In this document: positions 1 to 11,960 of the stretch, piece by piece
Layout: each line of letters starts with the position of its first letter
How positions within the stretch are numbered: position 1 is the first letter of the stretch
From: Bradysia coprophila
Taxonomy: Eukaryota > Arthropoda > Insecta > Diptera > Sciaridae
NCBI RefSeq assembly: GCF_014529535.1
Contig: NW_023503423.1
Coordinates: 4,698,473 to 4,762,472 of the forward strand
Direction: 5' to 3'
DNA: 64,000 bases
Position numbers and translations under genes: made by a program
The notes under the pieces: model-generated
The model's database searches: none
What the model saw: only the letters and a program-made list of their open reading frames with translations
Told to the model about the DNA's origin: nothing

Positions 1-790
1 AAAGATAGTCAAAATAGTGAGGCTAAGTTCGAAGATGGGCATATTCGGGTCGGCCCTTCGTGAGTTAGGGCCACCTAAGTGATTTAAGGTCTTTTGGTGA
101 TATTTATGGCAAAATAAACGATGGAAATGTAAATGACAAGGCAAATGATAGGTATTGTCAATACCAATCCAGGAAAAAAAAGTTTTTTTTAAATCGGGTG
201 AGTGGACCGTGAGTTAGGGCCTTAGAAGTGAAAAGCTGCTAGGGCCCTATGTGTATTTTACATAGAACTCAAGTAAATTTAATCCGTTTTTCGTAATTTT
301 TGTTTCATTTGGAAGGTAATCGAACTCCGAATAGAATGTTGTGGAAAAAAATTTAATTTGGGTCCTCGGACTAAGGCCGCTACTAGGGCCCTATGCGTAT
401 TTTACATACAACTCGAGTAAATTTCATCCGTTTTTCGTAATTTTTGTTTCATTTGAAAGATAATCGAACACCGAATAGAATGTTGTTGAAAAAAAATTAA
501 ATTTGGGTCCTTGGACTAAGGCCACTACTAGGGCCCTATGTGTATTTTACATATAACTCGAGCAAATTTCATCCGTTTTTCGTAATTTTTGTTTCATTTG
601 GAAGGTAATCAAAGGCCGAATAGAATGTAGTTGAAAAATAAATTAAATTTGGATCCTCGGACTGAGGCCGATACTAGGCCCCATGTGTATTTATACTCAA
701 TAAATTAAAATTTTAGGGCTATTTGAAATTTTGGTTTTATTTGAAAGGAACGTCGTACGGGGCTTCGTAATTGCGCTATGCGCAATTTGT
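1..790. repeat. 144-bp tandem array inside a dispersed repeat (copy 1)
   Basis: About four head-to-tail units begin with agggcc-type motifs at 241, 385, 530 and 675, so the period is 144-145 bp. Each unit runs through a constant order of blocks: the agggccctatg start, a TTTCATTTGgaag block and a gaatagaatg block. The left side (1-60, gttcgaagatgggcat) and right side (750-790, ttcgtaattgcgctatgcgcaa) match the sequence flanking a second array at 45.4-46.4 kb. Both arrays are therefore copies of one dispersed element with an internal tandem repeat. No credible ORF is present. The left edge lies outside the window. Confidence 0.75.
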
Positions 791-1787
791 AAGATGTACA
801 TATTACATAATAATTTTACTTTAACTACTTTAACCGGCGCATAGGCTTACGGTCAAAGTAGGGTGACAGACGCACTAGGGTCACGTACGCAATAGATATA
901 CGGGTTTGTACGGGGCTCAGTCGCAGCAAACGCTCCGACTGTTCTGATGGCTCGTTTTTGTAAGGGAGTCAGGTAGGGAATGTCTGTTAAAATGGAGCTT
1001 CGATAAAGAAGAGTGTCCGAAAGTGCAAAAAAAAATATTGAAAAGGAAAATGAGTCAACAAGACTCAAATTCTGGACATTTGTCTCAGAAGTCTGTAGAG
1101 GACGGACATTGATGGTTGTAATCATTAAAAATCTTTCTTCTACACAGATTTACAGACATACAAATCTGCTAAGACGAATAGACATTGGACATTCTTATTC
1201 GTTCGTTTATTTAGCAAGATTTGTTGTCCATAAGAAATCCACAAGAAGAGACTTAAAATGTGAAATTATCAAGAAATAAATCTATTTGGGAAAAGTCAGA
1301 TTCTTTTGAAAAATTTATGCTGAATTAGAATTTGTTCTTATAGTCTGTCAGTCCGAATGGAGGCAAGTCACTAACAGAAATGTGTGTTTGACCATTTTGT
1401 GACAGAAGGAAAACCACCACATATTTACAACTGAACTGAGTGCATAAATGTGTTTGAAAAATAAAAGCATAAATTTAGTATTGGGTTGAAACAAAAGGTA
1501 GATGTGAACTGGAAGATTGGACTACTTATGACACAAATCATTAAACAAATCTCTGGAAGCAGATTTCACGGAAGCCCTTAGTGCAACTTTAATTACTTTG
1601 GAGCTATCTCGCAACCGAATTTTCAGGTGTTCTCACTATGTTTGTTCAACATTCACGTTTGGTGCTAGTTTAAGAATATTACCGGAAGCAATGTTCATGA
1701 AATTGCAAACAGTCCCTTGTCCTACCATGCAAACATCTATCTCATGAAGTCATTGTCACCCTTTTTATGTAAACTAAAGGGATGTTT
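791..1787. other. intergenic, no gene recognised
   Basis: The first about 160 bp (the cgcactaggg and gctcagtcgcagcaaacgc blocks) are also found at 46440-46580, so the dispersed repeat extends to about 950. The short ORFs here overlap on both strands and show no domain or recognisable composition. I see nothing else. Confidence 0.5.
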
Positions 1788-1917
1788 CAGGCAGGAGCGG
1801 TTCATTTTCGAAACGTCAAATAAAGGACCTAATAGACTGCAAAAGATATTGGGCTACTAGATTATTCAGGTCCCTTGTCAAATCAGCGCTCCTGCCTGGT
1901 TAACTTTACTCTGTCGT
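1788..1917. mobile_element. small MITE, 8-bp TSD ggatgttt
   Basis: The 130-bp block is flanked by ggatgttt at 1780-1787 and 1918-1925. The left end is CAGGCAGGAGCGG. The right end contains the inverse (GCTCCTGCCTG) followed by GTTAACTTTACTCTGTCGT. The same tip in the other orientation (cgacagagtaaagttaac then caggcaggagc) occurs at 10304-10336, so this is a family. The left end seems to lack the outer 20 bp of the inverted repeat. An 8-bp TSD suggests a hAT-type element mobilised in trans. Confidence 0.6.
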
Positions 1918-2491
1918 GGATGTTTATTAAACGACAAGAAACAGGGGTTAGGGTGAAAATGACATTCGCAAATGAATTGATTGTGAATTGAGAAATGCAT
2001 TCCACAATTTTAAGATATGTTGGATGAATGAAATGTTTGCTATTGACTGCCGTTGAGTGGCATAATAGTCTCCACTGTTAACTCGATTAAGTTTGTCATT
2101 AGCGTTGTGTCGACAGAAGGTATAAAATGGAGATATAAGTTCAATGCATTTTTTGTTTGGAGACATGATATATCGATGGTTTCCGGTTGATATCTCTGAT
2201 CATATGGACTAGTTTGATTTTTTTTTTTACAAAATTCGCTCATTCTGATTAAGGCTAGTACATAGTTCGTGAGGCGTTTACATCAGGTTTACACCATGAA
2301 AAATACAGTTGACAGATGACTGATGCATTTTATGTCAACACTTTTCCATCATTTTGCATCGGTCTATTTCTCAAGCATTTGCAAGGGTTTTTCGCGAACT
2401 ATGTACTTTAACAAAGGCAAGACAATGACAAGTGAAATATGGACTGGCTCGAAGGCTCAATGAAATCGGATAGCTGATCGCTTTATAAATT

Positions 2492-3206
2492 GAGGGATTC
2501 TTTTGAAAAACAGAATCTTGAAATCAGACGCATTTTCCATTGGACTTTTTTATGACCAATGAGGTATTCGACCCCAGAAGCCAAAACCACTTTCAAAAAA
2601 ATTCTTCGGAGCTTGTGTGTCATTAGAAAGGTAATTGCATGTACTTCCGGGGCAAGTGGGGTCTTATTGGGTTTAAAATTCATCCACACTGAGATATGTG
2701 CAGTTGAAGTTTTCAACCGAAAAAAGACTGAAAACTCACACTTTTCTTACAGAAATTTTTTCGAGTTACACGAAACGTTCATGGTCGTGTGGGGTGTCAT
2801 ATTAAAGGTCATACGGACCGTGAACGTTTCGTGTAACTCGAGAAATTTCTCTAAGAAATGTGTGAGTTTTCAGTCATTTTTCGGTTGAAAACTTCAACTG
2901 CACACGTCTCAGTGTGGATGAATTTTAAACCCAATAAGACCCCATTTGCCCCGGAAGTACATGAAATTACCTTTCTAATGACACCCCACATGACCCTGTA
3001 CGGCTCGTGTAGCTGGAGAAATTTCTGTAAGAAAAGTCCATGTTTTCAGTTTTCGATCACCTCCCACCAGCCACACAAGCTTCAAAGAATTTTTTTTGAA
3101 AAAGGGTTTCAGGTTCTAGGGACTAATACCAATCTAAGGCACATATAAAAAAGTCCAATGGAAAATGCGTCCGATTTCAAGATTCTGTTTTTCAAAAGAA
3201 TTCCTC
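2492..3206. mobile_element. foldback element with long terminal inverted repeats
   Basis: The 715-bp block is almost entirely palindromic. It begins GAGGGATTCTTTTGAAAA and ends with the inverse TTTTCAAAAGAATTCCTC, flanked by a probable 3-bp duplication (att at 2489-2491 and 3207-3209). Inner arms pair through acgaaacgttcatgg/ccgtgaacgtttcgt near 2773-2835. The same terminal sequence bounds the 1.9-kb element at 54545-56434, so both belong to one family. ORFs inside are mirror images on the two strands and are not coding. Confidence 0.7.
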
Positions 3207-3209
3207 ATT

Positions 3210-5573
3210 GGAAAAAAATTAAGGATCGCCGATCGATGATTTTAATTAATTTAAGGACGAGATTGAAAATTTAATGTAACAAATAAGTGGAGTTGACACC
3301 AATTGAAACAGCAATTGATTTCATTAAATTCCACGTCAGATAACCGTAAAAGTTTTATTTTACCGATTTTACCATCGAACGAGACAAAACTATTAAGTAG
3401 AACGACAAATTAGTTACAAACGTGTCGTCAATTATGTAATTTTACGTCCGAAAAATGTCCCGATTCCATTAAAATATAATTAACTCAACCGCGAAAAGCC
3501 CACAGTTTGTTTTCCGAAAAATGGAAGTAATAAAATCAGATGAATATGTTTCCAACAGACAACATATACCTCATTAAACCGAAGAAACTTTCGTGGCTTA
3601 GAATGATAGACCACTGACATAAATTTTACGATAAACAAAATATCAGAACGCAAAATCAAACGATATACGCTGAACACAGGGAGTTGAAGAGAAGAAAAAT
3701 AACATCAAAGCAACAGAAAATGACCTGTTGTTTGTTATACATTACCATTGCTAACAGTTAGTATGGGATAATGTGCATAAAACACAATACAATTTGAATA
3801 TAAAATGAAATTCCAAGCGAACACACAGCCACCAACTTGAAGAACCATTTTCCATCGTAACGAATTTCAATTTAAAACAACAACAAAAAAACTTCCATTA
3901 CAAAATTTTAACAACTTACTCTTCGTCCCTGCCCATGTCTTCATAAACATGCTGAAAGTGAGTATGCATTTCATAAAACTGAAAAAATTTATTTACAAAA
4001 ACAAAACAAAACAAAAAACGACAACCGAAAGACGTATACGACTCAATTTTTTCATTCAACAAATTCACCATCGACTTTAAAACAAAATGGTTAAAATGTA
4101 CGGTTGCTCTGTGAAAATTTACAATATTAAAACGAAAAATGCTTTCCTCTCTTCAGTTGGAAAAGGTTTGACGTATATAATAATTCCATCGAAACTCATT
4201 CACCAAACGCGATTTATTTTTGAAAAAGAACTTTTCCGGCCCCGAAAAAACCAGTTGATCAAATCATACACAACAAAAATTTGTATTCAAAGGAAAATTA
4301 TTTGAATTCGAATTTCCACGCAAACCGATTTTCCTCTTTTTCTCAACAGAAACAAACAGCAAAAAAAAAATTAAATGAAAAAAAAACACTTACCATCCGT
4401 CAACGCTACCTCGAATTTCATATGCGTCGGTCGCAAAAAGCACTGCAAACGGTACACTTTGGACAAATTGAAATCACTTTTTATGCGATTAAGGAGCTCT
4501 AAAAATTCCAACAAAATCGAAAACATAAAATTTGTTGTGGAACAACACAATTTACTCAATGCATCTATTTTCAAATTAATCAATTTCACGTACTTTCAAT
4601 AAAATAAAAAATTGACTTTGTTTCTATAATGTAATTGAACAATGCTCATGACAGAGTCCGTGGCTACAAGTGATTTCTACACTTCTGAATTTCCTTTAGT
4701 CGTGCTGTGAAACGATCGTAATGTCGGCTTGGTACAGTGACGCATGGCAAGCTTTCAGCGGTGCTTTCGTGGAGGATGATGGGTGCGCGCTGGTACCCTT
4801 TTCTATTCGTTTTATTTACTTTAAGAAAATAAAAATTTAATTGGATATTATTGAGAAGGCGAATGTTTCACTGGTGTAGCTGTCTCATTCTAATGCTTTC
4901 TCTTCAAATTACACTTTTACAAAAATGAAACGACTACACTACAATAATAGCTTCTTCTGCGTTGGTACGAAAAAAGACATTTTTCTTTTGTGTCAATGTC
5001 AGTCAGCCATTTTGAAGAAAGACATCTGGTGTTACTTTCTGGAAACACAAACAGAAATCTACTACAATGACAAGAAATAAATTTCTACCAACACTTTCTC
5101 CGCCGTGAGGAGAAAATAGAATATTTCTTACGAGAAGCGTCTATTTGTTTTTGTTTTCAAAAATGTTTTGACAATTTGAGTGTTTTGTTTTCGCACCACA
5201 CGCACACATGAAGACCGTTGTGTTCAACTAAGAGAACAGAAGCGATTGTTGCAATTTTCTATTTTCTTACAAGTAACCATTTATCTAGGCACTGGACCGA
5301 CGACCTCACATTGCGACACAGAACTCTAAACGTAGTTCTTAATTTAACTTCACCCGGTCGTTTTGTAATAAATTTTCAAAATAAAGAAAAACTTCACTCG
5401 ATAGTTCCTAATTGAATCTGGAAACCTACTGAGCGAAGCGTAGGAATGACTAAAGATGAATGAGCGTTCTGCCATTTTTTATAGCTTCAAGGTACTAGAC
5501 CAGTGAAAATTTGTTTTGTATTGTAAACCTTTCGTTCGCGCAAGAGGTTACACTAAGCTTTAGTTCCTTCATT
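3210..5573. other. long AT-rich stretch without a recognised gene
   Basis: I found no exon with coding character, RNA gene or defined element here. Short ORFs overlap on both strands and lack domains. The A/T-rich runs look like ordinary intergenic DNA. Confidence 0.5.
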
Positions 5574-5582
5574 CTATGATCG

Positions 5583-5701
5583 GCTGCTAGGAATTTCGCG
5601 CCACATCATTCACAATAATTGACAGAATGACACATTTTGTATAGGGAAAATGTCACTTTGTGGGTTATTGTGAATAACGCGGCGCGAAATTCCTCAACAC
5701 C
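5583..5701. mobile_element. palindromic MITE, 9-bp TSD ctatgatcg
   Basis: The 119-bp element has ctatgatcg on both sides (5574-5582 and 5702-5710). Its ends form an inverted repeat, GGAATTTCGCGCC near 5590 and GGCGCGAAATTCC near 5681, followed inward by ttcacaataa and ttattgtgaa. A 9-bp duplication is typical of Mutator-like elements. No transposase is present, so it is non-autonomous. Confidence 0.7.
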
Positions 5702-6243
5702 CTATGATCGTGTCATGAGAATGATTATTTCAATTTCCTAATAATGAATAAATAGCTTATTCACAACAGATGCGCCGAGACTTCGGAAGCCGTTGTTGTG
5801 AAAAACGTTGAGTGGCTTCACCTCGCAATGCAATTTCGAACTTTCTTCCCTCATTGACTAAATAACTAAATTCAAATCAAAGTCACATTGCTGTTTGAGT
5901 TAGGTTCGTTTAGCCTAAATAGGCAATACCTTTCTTAAGAACTCATTTTCTACCAAAACAGTTTCTGATGCTAAAGACCTTTAACATCCTTTCCTTTCTG
6001 AACGTAATGCACTGCAACATAAATCACCCGTTTTTCCATTCACTTTATAATAGCACTCTACCATTACAGCCGTTTTTCTATTCGGAACATTTTATGAAAA
6101 ATAAACACCTCACCGTCGCAGTTATACCGACGCCGCTGTAATAGATCGGTAACTCTGTGTAGTACTTCTCTCAATTTCTCTCTCTCAAAAGCATATTACT
6201 CGTTTATCTGTCATGGAGCCGCTTTAAAAACCAAAAAAAAAAC

Positions 6244-7148
6244 ATGGCGAGTGGTTCCTTGCGTAGATTTTCTACAATTTTCGGAAAAACTTTCAATGTG
6301 ACAGCAACTGCACATGGAAAATACTTGGTGTCGAATATTCCGGTGAGTAAAAAGCAAATTTGCGATGAAACAGAATGACTGTGTCATACGGATGGGTGTC
6401 TGTTCATGTTTGGTTTGGTTTGGTTGTACTGCAGCGACAGGGTTGATCTAAATATTACATCAGGAAACTGATTGTAAATGATAATATTTGAAAGAAGTGT
6501 TGCTGGCAGAATTAGCAGTGGTGGTTATGGGTCAAATGAGAACTTTTTTTTCGGTTGATTCAGTTGATTGATTTGCGTGTCTACCAAAAACGGTTCATTG
6601 GCAACGATTGAACATTGTATTGGCTGCTCTGTTATCCTTCACAAAAATGTATTTACTTCCAGCAATCACTGGTGCCATGTTCAATCGCCATCACTCCACC
6701 GATTCGTTACTCTAGCTTCCAAAGTTCGCATCCAGTCGAGCCGATCGATCAATATCCAGAAGTTGAAGTGTTAACAAATCCACCCGAATGGAAATACGTT
6801 GAGCGAATCCTTCGTAAACCGTTAGTGCCAGAGCCTGAACCCAAGCCGGAATATCCATCGGGATGGAAACCACAAACTGAATGGAGCCATCCATACTTCG
6901 TGCGGCGGACAAAGAACCACATGATACCGGTGTATCTGGAGAAGTTTTTCCGTGGACAGCGACATATCACCAAGTTGCAAAAAATTCAGGGCGACATTTG
7001 GATGTTGGAGCGTGAACTGAGCGCATGTATTGAGGCACGAGTCGGTAAGAAAATCGCCACCAGAGTGAATGAACTTAGTGGTCAGATCTGGATGAAGGGA
7101 GACTATGTCACGATTGTTAGAGATTTTGTAATGAAAAAAGGATTGTGA
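6244..7148 (+). CDS. mRpL49: mitochondrial ribosomal protein L49 (mL49)
   Basis: There are two exons, 6244-6342 and 6663-7148, with a 320-bp intron (GTGAGT donor, TTCCAG acceptor, phase 0). They encode 194 residues. The start is the first ATG after a CT-rich leader, and the N-terminus (MASGSLRRFSTIFGKTF) is basic and hydroxylated, like a mitochondrial targeting peptide. The C-terminal about 130 residues carry the family hallmarks: a proline-rich PVEPIDQYPEVEVL segment, PEWKYVERIL, PYFVRRT, IPVYLEKFFRGQRHITKLQKIQGDIW and a basic helical end. The protein belongs to the large subunit of the mitochondrial ribosome. AATAAA at 7181-7186 lies 33 bp after the stop. It is convergent with the Brms1-like gene, 229 bp away. 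Confidence 0.93.
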
Positions 7149-7180
7149 TGGGGTGGCTAGGACGTGTTACGATTGGTTAG

Positions 7181-7186
7181 AATAAA
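7181..7186 (+). terminator. polyadenylation signal of mRpL49
   Basis: A canonical AATAAA hexamer lies 33 bp after the mRpL49 stop codon and is the only one in the 229-bp gap on this strand. It implies a very short 3' UTR. Confidence 0.7.
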
Positions 7187-7333
7187 ATTACGTTTTTGAT
7201 GAAAATTTGATTCATTTCTGTGGTGCAATTGCCCTTGGATGTGTTGCCAACGAACGTGACCCCTTTTGAAGCTGCTTATGGTAAATTTGGAAGACAGCAG
7301 GGACTGCACAACCAGTACACGAATATGAAAAAA

Positions 7334-7339
7334 TTTATT
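7334..7339 (-). terminator. probable polyadenylation signal of the Brms1-like gene
   Basis: TTTATT on the + strand reads AATAAA on the minus strand, 39 bp after the minus-strand stop codon at 7378. With the signal at 7181 it would keep the two convergent transcripts from overlapping. Confidence 0.5.
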
Positions 7340-7377
7340 TCGAAAAATATGAGCGCAATGCTTGTTTACAACCAACA

Positions 7378-8398
7378 TCAAGACGTCGATCCAGATCTCT
7401 TCAGTGCCTTTCTAATTATTTTCCAGTCCTCCAAAATATCTTCCTCAGCTAGCATATAAACGATATACGGTCCGGATACTGTAACGGCTTTTTTCCGACC
7501 GGGTCCTCGCACCTTCGACGTTCGTGTGCTCGTACCCCAATCGGCCCACGAAATGTCAACGTTGTGACGGTCTTCTTCCAGTCGACGTATTTTATCGATG
7601 AGTTCATCGTAGATCATATCCTTCGACAGTTGCTTTTCGCTCTGAAAATGTAAAGCAAAAACTGTTCCTTCTCGATCGTGCTTTCAGAGGGATGGTGTTC
7701 TGTTACACTCACATCATAGTTTTGTCTCGCTGCCTGCTCCTCCGATTCGTATTTGTGCAAAATATTTTCCATTCGCAGTCGCCGTAAGACACCAGCCACT
7801 TCGATTCTGGTGTGCATATTATCAGCGAGGCGCTGTAACGGACCCAAATACTCTTTCGATTTGCCGTTGCGTATTTCCGTTATTTCCGTGTCCACTTGAT
7901 TTATCCGCTCAAGGTACAGTTGTTCGCGCAATGTTAGAAATTGTTTTTCGAGATCAGCTAAATGAAGGGGACGAAAAGGGAAACCCAGTCCGAGATGAAA
8001 AATATATTTTCTTGACAACGAAATGCAACCCGCTGACCACTCACCCAAATTGTCTATACAGTAGCTTCGTCTTCGCTCGCATTCACTCTCATCCATTTCG
8101 GATGAATCGTCGGAATCTGGCTCATCAGCATCTTCCTCGCTTGAGTCACGATCTGGCGCTCCTTTGGGATAAACAAATTTTTCGGTTATTAGATTGCTAG
8201 CCGTGCACATTAAACATGCATCTGAAGCTTAAATCTGAGGTCGGGAGACGGTAAACATTCACGAAACTACTGGAGATCGGGACGGGCAGTCCCAAATTGT
8301 CAAAAACATCAACCAAATCCATAAATCCTACCTGACGAATGTTGTGATTCAGCGCCAGACATGTTATTATCATCAACGTCACTATCGTCGTTTGGCAT
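7378..8398 (-). CDS. Brms1: BRMS1/Sds3-family transcriptional corepressor (BRMS1-like)
   Basis: Four exons read 8398-8332, 8161-8045, 7957-7713 and 7641-7378. All junctions are GT-AG and the phases sum to 693 nt (230 aa plus stop). The N-terminus is acidic and Ser-rich (DSSEEDADEPDSDDSSEMDE). Next comes a coiled coil (DLEKQFLTLREQLYLERINQV) and a region ending AGVLRRLRMENI. The C-terminus carries the family block YDELIDKIRRLEEDRHNVDI, then GPYIVYML..EDILEDW. BRMS1 and Sds3 proteins are nuclear scaffolds of Sin3-histone deacetylase complexes, and the coiled coil mediates assembly. At 230 aa it is slightly shorter than the vertebrate proteins. The symbol follows the fly name and is assigned by family, not synteny. 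Confidence 0.9.
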
Positions 8399-9690
8399 TT
8401 TAATTTTTATGGTCGCTCCAAGCGATATCTGCTCCTCAGATGTGGAAAAGTTCAGCTGGTTCACTCAAGATACGGTGAAAATGCAAAGAATTTTCCGATT
8501 GTGTAAAATTTGCGCGATCTCAAACAACAAAAATAACCAAGAAAGTAATTTAGATGACAGCTGTCAAATAGAAGAGCGAGCGCGCTACCACTCATTCTCT
8601 CTCCGGCTACAAAATGTAATTTTATTTTACTACCATGAGCGTACCCATATTTTCTGTGCTTTCGTTCTCTTTCGATTTCTCTTTTTTGTTGTTGTTGTTT
8701 TTTGTCGGAAAAGCTACAGAATGAAATTTAATAAAATTGCCAACGGCACTACATATACATGCATAGCCATATATGTTGCATACTAATGATGAATACATTA
8801 AATTGCGATGGTAAATTTATCATAGGTTTTCAGAGATTTTTACGTTTTGTTTTCTGGTCGTAAGGCTAATAAACCACTAGAGAAATGGACAAACAATCCT
8901 AATTTACACAAAATTTGACCATTGTACACCATCTATGGTCTATGAGCATTAAACAAGCTGCGATCAGTTCATTCACAATTTCTAAAGAATGGAATGTGTG
9001 GATTGTATTAAGCTAAATATGTTCAACATCAACAGATCTACGAAAAGTCTATTACACTTTGGACTATTCTTATTATCGTTATTGCAGTGGTTAACAATAA
9101 AATGATATGCGCCATTACTTAAACATTTTATTTCAATTAAGGGTATGCGCCACAAACTGATTACCATCAGCTGAATGACACTTAAATTGCTTGCAGCTTC
9201 TATCACTTAATATGGAAAATTTGTCTTAAATCAGAATTTTTATGAATGTCTTTCGAAAGAATTTCGACTAAGTTGAATTTTTCATTGAACGCAAAAACGG
9301 ACGACGTGTGAAGCGTATCCAGCGTATCCAATGGAAAGTCTGTTCATGGAATTTTATTTACGATTTATATGTGGTGGAATTGATCAACAAAATGTCTGTC
9401 AATTAGATTTTTGGTAAATTTATTTTTGTGACAGTAGTTGTGTTGATATTTGGTGGGGAGAACTACGGAATCACTTAAAAGCTTTGCTTATAACATCGAA
9501 AAAATTCAATGCAGTAAAAGGTCAAAGACTAAACAATATTGTTAGCGGATTAGGAAGAAAATGTTGAAATCTTTACACAGATTGAGTCAGGCAAGGGGTG
9601 TACACTGACAATTAAACAAAGCTAAGTAGGAGGTACGAAAAATAAGTACGAAAATACATAGGAACCATTAATTTAAGGTTCTCACACACA
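8399..9690. other. intergenic, upstream of the Brms1-like gene
   Basis: The stretch just above 8398 must hold the Brms1-like promoter, but I see no TATA box. The rest (8600-9690) shows no coding exon, RNA gene or bounded element. Short ORFs are low-complexity (for example a Phe/Val run near 8680). Confidence 0.45.
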
Positions 9691-9698
9691 ATTAAATG

Positions 9699-10046
9699 TA
9701 GCGATGGGCGATAATGATTTTGATAATCGATAATCGATAATTTTTTTAATAGAATCAAAAAAATATCGATAATCGATAATAATTGGTATTTTGATATATT
9801 ATCAAAATATCGATATATCGATACATCGATATTTTCTTATAAAAACCCGATATATTTCGATATGTTGTTAAATCATCTTTAATTTTCCGATTAATATCAA
9901 AAAATCGATATTTTGATAGTTATCGAAAATTGATATTTTGATAATTATCGATAATTATCAAATTATCGATAATGATTTGATTAATCAATTATCGATAATT
10001 TCTTTCGATCGATATTATCGATAATTTTGAACGTCTCCCATCCCTA
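9699..10046. mobile_element. ATCGATAAT-rich MITE, near-perfect 8-bp TSD (hAT type)
   Basis: The 348-bp element has termini TAGCGATGGGCG and (inverse) TAGGGATGGGAGACG. Flanks are attaaatg (9691-9698) and attaaata (10047-10054), matching at 7 of 8 bases. The interior is built almost only from permutations of ATCGATAAT and ATATCGAT, which are self-complementary at every scale. A second copy sits at 19996-20350 with an exact 8-bp TSD. There is no coding capacity. Confidence 0.75.
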
Positions 10047-10974
10047 ATTAAATATTTAGAATTTGCTTTTGCTTCACTGCTTGAACAATTTTTTTTTGCA
10101 TAATTCGCTAAATGAATATCCTGGCAGCGTCTTCTGTTTTCTATCGTTGATTTTGTCAATCGTGGAGGCGTAATTGTGGAGATTATATTCTTCCTAGGAA
10201 GAATTGCTGTTCTTGTATAATATATTAGGTCGCACCTGTTGGGTGGGTCAGAACCCTTGACTGTCTGAACTTATCAATAGTAATTATTTATTGATTTAAT
10301 CACGACAGAGTAAAGTTAACCAGGCAGGAGCACTGATTTGACTGGAGACCTACAAAGTTACGTAGAGGAAAGACACGTCTCGGTTAAAAGTGTCACCTTC
10401 TTTGAATTTCTTTAAGCCGGTTGAGAATTACTCTATTTATCACCTTTCTTAACAACGAGTAGAAACGGCTTCTTCTGAAAGTTTTTGAAACTCGATTGAG
10501 ATTTACTGAAATTATCATACTAACAAAGAGCTGAAAAGTGTTACATTTAGAATTAATATAAAGGTTGAAATAAAAAATTCAAAAAGGCAGTTAAAAAGAA
10601 TTAAAAAGGCAGATACACACAGGGCAGTTTTAAATAAATAATTCTGGAGATAAAAAAGGCAGTTAAAAACTAGGCCCCACCTCTTGGGTGGGTCAGGCCC
10701 CTTGACTGGCTATTTTTTTTCTATAATTCCAGCCTTAGTTTTCTAACCATTTTTAAATGAGGTGGTGTTTTTGAGATCACAAAATTAAAGTCACATGAAA
10801 AGGTGATGTCTCTTTTATTCAGAAAACAGCAGTCATCACATGCTTCATTTTACTCATATTTATTTAATTTCCTGAAGAAACAAAAAGAGCTATGAGTTGA
10901 AGGTCCAGCGAGCGATGTCTTACTCCTAAGTTGAGTCTCCTATATAGTCTACTAAAAGCGCTGAACAGGTGGCG

Positions 10975-11960
10975 CATTTCTTGCTTACCTCTTGAAAAAA
11001 AAACTCATGTGAATTACGGCTCTGGCAAAATTCACACTCGTGCAAACACTTTAGGAACGAAAAATTTCTTTTAAGAACGCGATTTAACGCAAAAATTGTC
11101 GTATATGGCAGATTACCAGTCCAATAAAGTCCAATGTTCGAATTTAACCACATGAATTACGATACTGGTCGAAAACACTTAATATTTTCAAATCTGCGAT
11201 TTTCGAAGCCTCTGAGAATTACTCGAGTTATCGTGTTATCAAGCAAGCAAGATTGTTCTAGACTTCTAGATTGTTCGACCAGAAATCCAGATTCACTTAC
11301 TCGTCGAATAATTTTTTTTTCTGGAAATCCGTTGCAAAAATGTCGCGGTAACAAGTTGTGTTTACAATTATACTCCAACCTCACTACTCCAATATTATCC
11401 ATCTACGAACTTAAAATCGGGTAAAAATTACTGAAGTTATCACGAAAACAAGGAAAAGCGTCTGAGTATAATTTGGCGTATTTCCTGCCTACCTCTTGAA
11501 AAAATATAACTCGTGTGAATTACGGCCCTCGCTTCGCTCTGGTCACAAAGTTCACCCTCGTTCAAACATTTTAGGAACGAAAAAAATTCTTTTAAGAATA
11601 CGGATTTCACGCAAAAATTGTCGTATATCCCAGATTACTAGTCCAATTAAATTCCAATGTTCGAGTTTAACCACATGAATTACGCTACTGGTCGAAATTG
11701 ATTTTTGAAGCCTCTGAGAATTACTCGAGCTATCGGTTTCTCAAGCAAGCAAAAACTCTTTTGGGAAGTACTTCTTAATTGTTAGACCAGAAATCCAGAA
11801 TTTCACTACTCGTCAGATAAGAAAATTTTCTGGAAATCCGTTGCAAAAATGTCGTGGTAAACAAGTTATGTTTACAATTACTCCAAACTCACTACTCCAA
11901 TATCATTCTCTGTCAATTAAAACAAAAAATTTGAAAATCGGGTAAAGATTACTCAAGTTA
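10975..11960. repeat. two direct repeats of about 480 bp
   Basis: The segment from about 10976 (gcttacctcttgaaaaa) is repeated from about 11483 (gcctacctcttgaaaaa). The blocks keep the same order: cgtgtgaattacgg, ttaggaacgaaaaa, aaaattgtcgtatat, tttaaccacatgaattacg, agcctctgagaattactcg and atccgttgcaaaaatgtcg. The offset is about 505 bp. The second copy contains a complete GC-rich hairpin that the first copy has lost in its loop. Confidence 0.7.
11509..11561. repeat. GC-rich hairpin repeat (copy a)
   Basis: The block reads ACTCGTGTGAATTACGGCC, loop CTCGCTTCGCTCT, then GGtCaCAAAgTTCACcCTCGT. The two sides are inverse of each other, so it can fold into a long stem. It stands out as GC-rich in AT-rich surroundings. 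Sister copies are at 17809-17861 and 18072-18124. Confidence 0.7.

Noticed and set aside
2483..3148. Open frames with shared peptide SVWMNFKPNKTP on both strands
   Set aside because: They are the two arms of one foldback element read from opposite strands.
11370..11760. Possible tRNA-like folds in the 11-12 kb repeats
   Set aside because: No T-arm GGTTCGA-type box or 7-bp acceptor stem in the right spacing was found.
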